In this document: positions 28,001 to 34,000 of the stretch, one piece after another
Numbering within the stretch: position 1 is the first letter of the stretch
Layout: each line of letters begins with the position of its first letter
Source of the DNA: Sceloporus undulatus
Lineage: Eukaryota; Chordata; Lepidosauria; Squamata; Phrynosomatidae
Length of the DNA: 64,000 nt
Assembly: GCF_019175285.1 (NCBI RefSeq)
Contig: NC_056528.1
Location: forward strand, 16,206,447-16,270,446
Reading direction: 5' to 3'
Program-made: the position numbers and the translations under genes
The notes under the pieces: model-generated
Seen by the model: the letters and a program-made list of their open reading frames with translations, nothing else
What the model was told of the DNA's origin: nothing
Databases searched by the model: none

Positions 28001-31000
28001 CTGACAACTTGCAAAGGTCATCACTGCCAATCCAATTTCACCCTCCGCGTCTCTTTAGCAGCCGGTCCCCCGATAACTTGCCAACTGCCCGGCGTTATTT
28101 GAGAAGGGAACGCACCCTTAGCTATATGTTTTGGACACAGGGAAACTTGAACTCCAGTAAACCTTGCCTGCTGGATCTATTCCTCCAAAAGAGCCGTGTC
28201 TCCTTCCCTCCCTGAGCTTTGCAAATCCCAGGAGTAAGCCATTTTCAGGAAGTCAGAGAAAAGTCCATTTGGCTCAAAGAAGCAACCGATCGCTCTTTGT
28301 CAAGAGTTATATGGAGTCCTGGGATTTCCCAGATTGCAATTCCAGTAAGTCAAGCTCAACCATGAGGCAAAACGCATTTGTTTCTGGAAAAATAATTGGG
28401 TGTCTGTTTTATTAATCACAGCAGCCTGGGCATTTATTTGTCTTGACTGAATATTAAAAGATTCACTTTAGCCCTCATTTATTATAGGCCAGACGGACGG
28501 ACGCTTAACAGCTCCAACAAACAGAGTTGCAAACCACAATCACTTCTTCTAGGGTGGCCTTCCCCATCCTAGTGTCCTGCAGGCATGTCAGATCACAATT
28601 CCTATCATCCTCTTGTGTCCTGTTGCTGGGAAAGATGGATGTTGCAGTCCAACGTGTCTGCAGAGGAGAAGGTTGCATCCATTTTTATAAACATTTGTTG
28701 TTGTTATTGTGTCCCTTCAAGTCATTTCCAACTCATGGCAACCCTAAGGTGAACCTATCATGGTTTACCATTGCTTTCCCCTGAGGCTGAGAGAGTGTGA
28801 CTTACCCAAGGTCAACCAATGGGTTTCATGGCCAAGCTGGGAATTGAATCCTGGTCTCCAGAGTCATAGTCTAAAACTGAAACCACTATGCCATGCTATA
28901 CCCAGCTCAAAACACCTGCAAAAGTCAACGCAGTTCCATACTAACGAAATATGGCATATTGACGAAATTTTGGAGCGTTTAAAAACAACATTTTCCTGGA
29001 ACTAGGAATGCTTCTGAAATTTCCTCTCCATTCCTGGACTTTCAGACGCACTCATTTTGCTTCGAAAGGGCAACTAATGCATTAGGAATCTATCCAAACT
29101 GCAGCAGCATCTCATAGACCGGCGTTAATACAGCTCAACCCAGCATTTAAATCAGCATTTTCCCCCAGTCATATATTCTCATGGCTCTTATTCATTTTCC
29201 CCTCCAGCAAAACTCAAAACAATCCGGTTAGCTTATTGAAAAACTGCATGAAAAATGGCCTCAATTTCAACCTGATCTCTGCCTAAAATGACTGCTGTGA
29301 TGAAGCAAGAACCTCTCCAAAGTTTCTCAGATATAAAGCAGGTAACTGGGTCCCTTACGTGTTGTTGATATTTTGCTTTTCGGCAGGGATCGCTGTCTCT
29401 GGAATCAACATGGTCCTCTTCTTTCGGCACTCTTGGATACGATGAACAGGTGCAGATCCTTCCCAGCTAAACCCGGCATGGGGCTTCTTAAATATTTGCC
29501 TGTGGAACCAGTATTTTCCCAGCCTAATCTACCTGGGGATGTTGACATGTGGGCAGCCAAAGGTCAGCTTAGATAACCCACTGAGGAAGGAAAGGAGGCA
29601 AGAAGGATGCCTGGTATCTTCAGTGTAAAGGTTTGAGTGTCGGACACTAGAAGACGGAGGGAATGAGAGCATGAATCCTCAGCAAGCCATGGAAAGCCTT
29701 TGTTTATTTATTGGTCACCTTTTTCCCAGAGTGAGACACAAGGCAGCTTGCAGAGTGGGACGCAAGGCAAGTCACATTCTCTCAGCCTCAGAATAAAGCA
29801 ATGCAAAACCTCCCCGGAATAAACCATGCCAAGAAAGCCTCAGGATAGGGTTGCTGCAACTTGAAGCCAACGTACAACCTCATTCCCACTACCTTTAACA
29901 TCGGATCGTGAATTGGTTTGAACAGGTAGAAACGACCCTGGTTCCCACTTAATCCAAATCGCTGAAGCCATGCTCTAGAAGACCCTTGCCCCTAAAGCAG
30001 CTCAGAAACGGCTTTTTAAAAGACACGGATAAAATGCATATACAGTCGGCCCTCCTTATCCACGGATTTTTTATCCATGGATTCAAGCATCCAAAGCTTG
30101 AAAACATTCCAAAAAAGTATACGTTCCAAATAGCAAACCTATAAGGGACACCATTTTGCTTTGCCATTATATTTAATGGGACTTGAGCATCCACGGATTT
30201 TGTTATCCATGGATTTCATTATCCTGGAACCAAACCCAAGCAGATAACAAGGTCCCACGGTATATTTTTCTATAAAGCGATGAAAAGAATTGGCCTGATT
30301 CCTGTGGGGATACTCATCTAAAGCAGACCTATTGAATCCATGAGATTTCCCTATGTGCTTGTTCATCATTCTTCTACCCATGTGCAGTAAGCCACTTTCC
30401 CAACAGCCAAACCTACCTGATTAAAAGAAGAAAAGGAAGGGATGCAGGCTAGCCTCCCTTTGAAGGAAAAGTAACTTCGGAAATTCTGGGAGCAGCCACC
30501 AAGAAGGCCCTTCTCTTGTGTCCTCATCCAAAGTACCTCCAAAGGCAGTAGTGCTACTCTGAGAGTGAAATATCTCTTTGATGGACAAATATCAGAACCA
30601 CGGCTGTTTGGATGGTGAGCTACTTGCAAAACCACTTCTCTTCAAGGGAGCTTCTTTGCAGCAAGGACTGGTGCATTATTTGCATTTTGCACAGGTTATA
30701 AATAGCAGGTTATAAATAACCGCTTTCAGTTTCCCTTTTCTGGACTGGACACATAGGTGCACCCCTAAAGCAGTGGTTCAGTCCAGTCTTTCCACCGGCT
30801 CTGAAGCCCCAAAAGCTGGACTTTTCTACCAAATCTCTGTCTCACTGTGAACACCTTTCTTGCTCCGACCGGTGCGTTGTATCCTGTTCCTGCTGCAACA
30901 GATATTAAATCCATCCAACGTACGTGTGCAGAAGCACCAGGCCTTCTGAAACCTGAGTCACATTTGCTCTCCTTGCACCCTCCCCAACATCTTCCAGCCC

Positions 31001-34000
31001 AGATTATTTTGGAAAGAGATTCCCTGTCTTTCTTTCGCAGGGCTGTCGCTTTGCACGGGAAGGCCGTCCAGGGTTCCCTTACATGGTCAGGAGAAGGCGT
31101 TTGACAGTTCCCAGTTCAGTGGAACCATGGTCCGATACACAAACATCGACACAAGATCTCCGTGAGAAAGGAGCATGGAAGGATTGGAGGGAAAAAGAAG
31201 TGGAGGGAGAAAGGGAGAGAAGAGGGGCATTGCCATAAAGGAATATGCAAGTGCCAGATCCCATTGACACAATGCAAAAATATATCTTTGCCAATTAATC
31301 TATGGGATCCTATAGCTGTCACTGTGTATACACACACACACACACACACACACACATATGCATACGCACACACACACACTGGACCTAGCTCCTTCCAGAA
31401 GCTTTGGACTACAACACCTATCATCCCCCACTAGCTGTATGGTGGTACAACACATATGAACAGAGCCAGAGTAGGGATACCAAGCCAGACGCCAGACTCG
31501 TTTCTTTTTCCAAATCCCAAATCCTAGCAAGCAAAAACCTTTGTGAGCAGGAATGAATGTCCTTTGCATGCAGAAGGTCTTAGGTTTCATTCTGGTTTTA
31601 AAAGATGGAAGACCACATATGGTGAAAAACCTTACACCAGACTTGGCTCATGCCAGAAATGTTGGACTACAACACCCATCATCCCTCCCCAGCACCCAGA
31701 ACAGATTAACAGCCCTAGTGTCATGGAGGTCACAAGCTCCCCCTGGCTATAAATGGACCAAGAACACAAGGAGATTGTAGGAGAAGATGTCTCATCGCTA
31801 TCTGTCTACCTTCTCCAGTCCGCACATTGCCGTTGTTGTTGTGTGCCTTCTAGTGGTTTCCAACATATGGCGACCCTAAGGCGACCCTATCATGGGGGTT
31901 TCTTGGCAAGTTTCTTCAGAGGAGATTTGCCATTGCCTTTCTCTGAGGCTGAGAGAGTGTGACTTGCCCAAGGTCGCACAGTAGGTTTTGTGGCCCGGTG
32001 GGGATTCGAACCCTGGCCTCCAGAGTCCTAGTCCAACGCTCAAACTACTATGCTACGCTAGCTGGAAAAACAAAAGGGAGGACCAGATGGCAGTTTGATA
32101 CTACTTTAAGTGCTGCAGCTCCCTCCTATGGAATCTCAGATTTATAGTTTTGCAAAGTCTTTCGCCTTCTCTGCCAAAAAGGGCTGGCGCTGCCCCAAAC
32201 TACAAATCCCCAGATTCTGCTACATGGAGCCATGGCTGTCAAAGTGGTGCCAAACTGCATTATTTCGACAGTGTAGATGCACCCAGAGATACAAGAACAA
32301 CTGGTATATTTATGTATTTTGAGTGGGGAACCTTCTGTAGAGATCTGATGCAAGGCGCTGGACTTTGTCTGTCTATTGGAGTGTTTCAACACTACCTCTG
32401 CGCCTTCGATACTCAGTCTTTGCTTTTCTCGCTTGCCACACCAAGACTTTGGAACTACTTATCTAGGGAGATTTGCTTCTTTTTCCCTTTTCTAACCCTC
32501 TAACCCTTCCTTTTCTAACCTTCCTCCAAGTATTAAATCCTTTAGCAGCTAGGTATTTTATTGCTTGCTTACCAAAATCGCGGACAATCGTTTTGGTTTG
32601 CAAAAATAAAAATCTCTACCTTCAACTAGTACCCCAAAGTTTCCAACTTTTGGCATCCCTAAAGCAAACCTATCACAGGGATTTCCTGGCAAGGTTCTTC
32701 AGAGAGGGTTTGCCATTGCCATCCTCTGAGGCTGAGAGAGTGTGACTTGCCCAAGATCACCTGTTTTTATGCTTTTATGCAAGGATTTCAAGTCTGGTCA
32801 CCAGAGTCATAATCCAATGCCCAAATCATCCAGTTAGGAGCCCTAAAACAACATAGACAAAACTTTGGGTTCTGGCTGGAGAATGTTTGCTGGGATTGAA
32901 AACCTAATCTCTCCAAGTTTAGGAGATGAAATCATTTGCCAACTGGAGGATTCTGGGATTTGTAGTCCAATCAGTAACTTTTCCAAACCCTGCAACTTGG
33001 TTGACCTTTTGCATAAAGTTTGAGAACTTTGCCCTACCCAAACATTGGTGCTATAATAATATTATTCCTCAGTCGGTGCTATAAAAAGTTCAACTTTGTT
33101 CCCAGAAGATTTCCGCAAGAGAGTATCCCATGGCACTGCCAGGCACAAGGGGCTATTATTATTATTTTGTCCTCCTTGCATTCCCCAAAAATTGTCAGGG
33201 TCCAGTATTCCTGCAAAATGGTTTTTTTACGATATGTCAAGCATGGTCCCAGATTTACAGCTGAGCATTCACTGGAAAGAATGTGTTTGTGGGTCGGTTT
33301 GTTTTGTTTTCCCCCAGATCCTTCCTTGGAGCTTGTTTGGTCTAATCTAAAGACAGGAGCTTATTTAGTTTTTAAATCATTGCTGCCAAGGGAATACAGA
33401 GTTTTGGCACGGCGCATGAAATTCGGATGCTCTGTGCCATATCTGGAAGGATGCCGGATGGAAAGTAGCAAAATCCGTCACGCACGATAAGCCTTAGTTG
33501 GGCACCGTGACGCTGGTTTGTAGAAAGGCTGGTTTACAGAAAGGGTGACCTGGGGCAAGTTGCACACTCTCAGCCACAAGGAAAGGCCATGGCAAACCTC
33601 CTTGGAACAAATCTTCCAGAAAACCCAGTGATGGGGTTGCCTTAGGGTGGCCATAAGCCAGAAACCACTTGAAGGCACCCAACAGCAACAACAACGGGGC
33701 AAAGGAAAGCATCGTTTCATGCCTCCCTCCGACAATTGCCAAAGTGCCATGCAAATTTATGACACGCTATAAATAAACATTAATAATGGATTTTTAAATG
33801 TATTTCAGTATTTTATATTATCGGAATAGTCATAGACATTTTATCCTGTACCTGTTTGCAAGGGGCCATGTACCTGGATGGCTCTATTTTATTTGAAGGA
33901 TTTATGTCCTGCCTTTCTCCAACAAAGGCGGGTAGAAATAAACGATAATAGTAATGTTAAAAATGCATGGAGCGGCACGTTTGGCAGCCAGAATGGAAAA

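Noticed and set aside
33020-33490. 156-residue plus-strand open frame
   Set aside because: No domain, signal peptide or splice logic, and no family resemblance; treated as chance.
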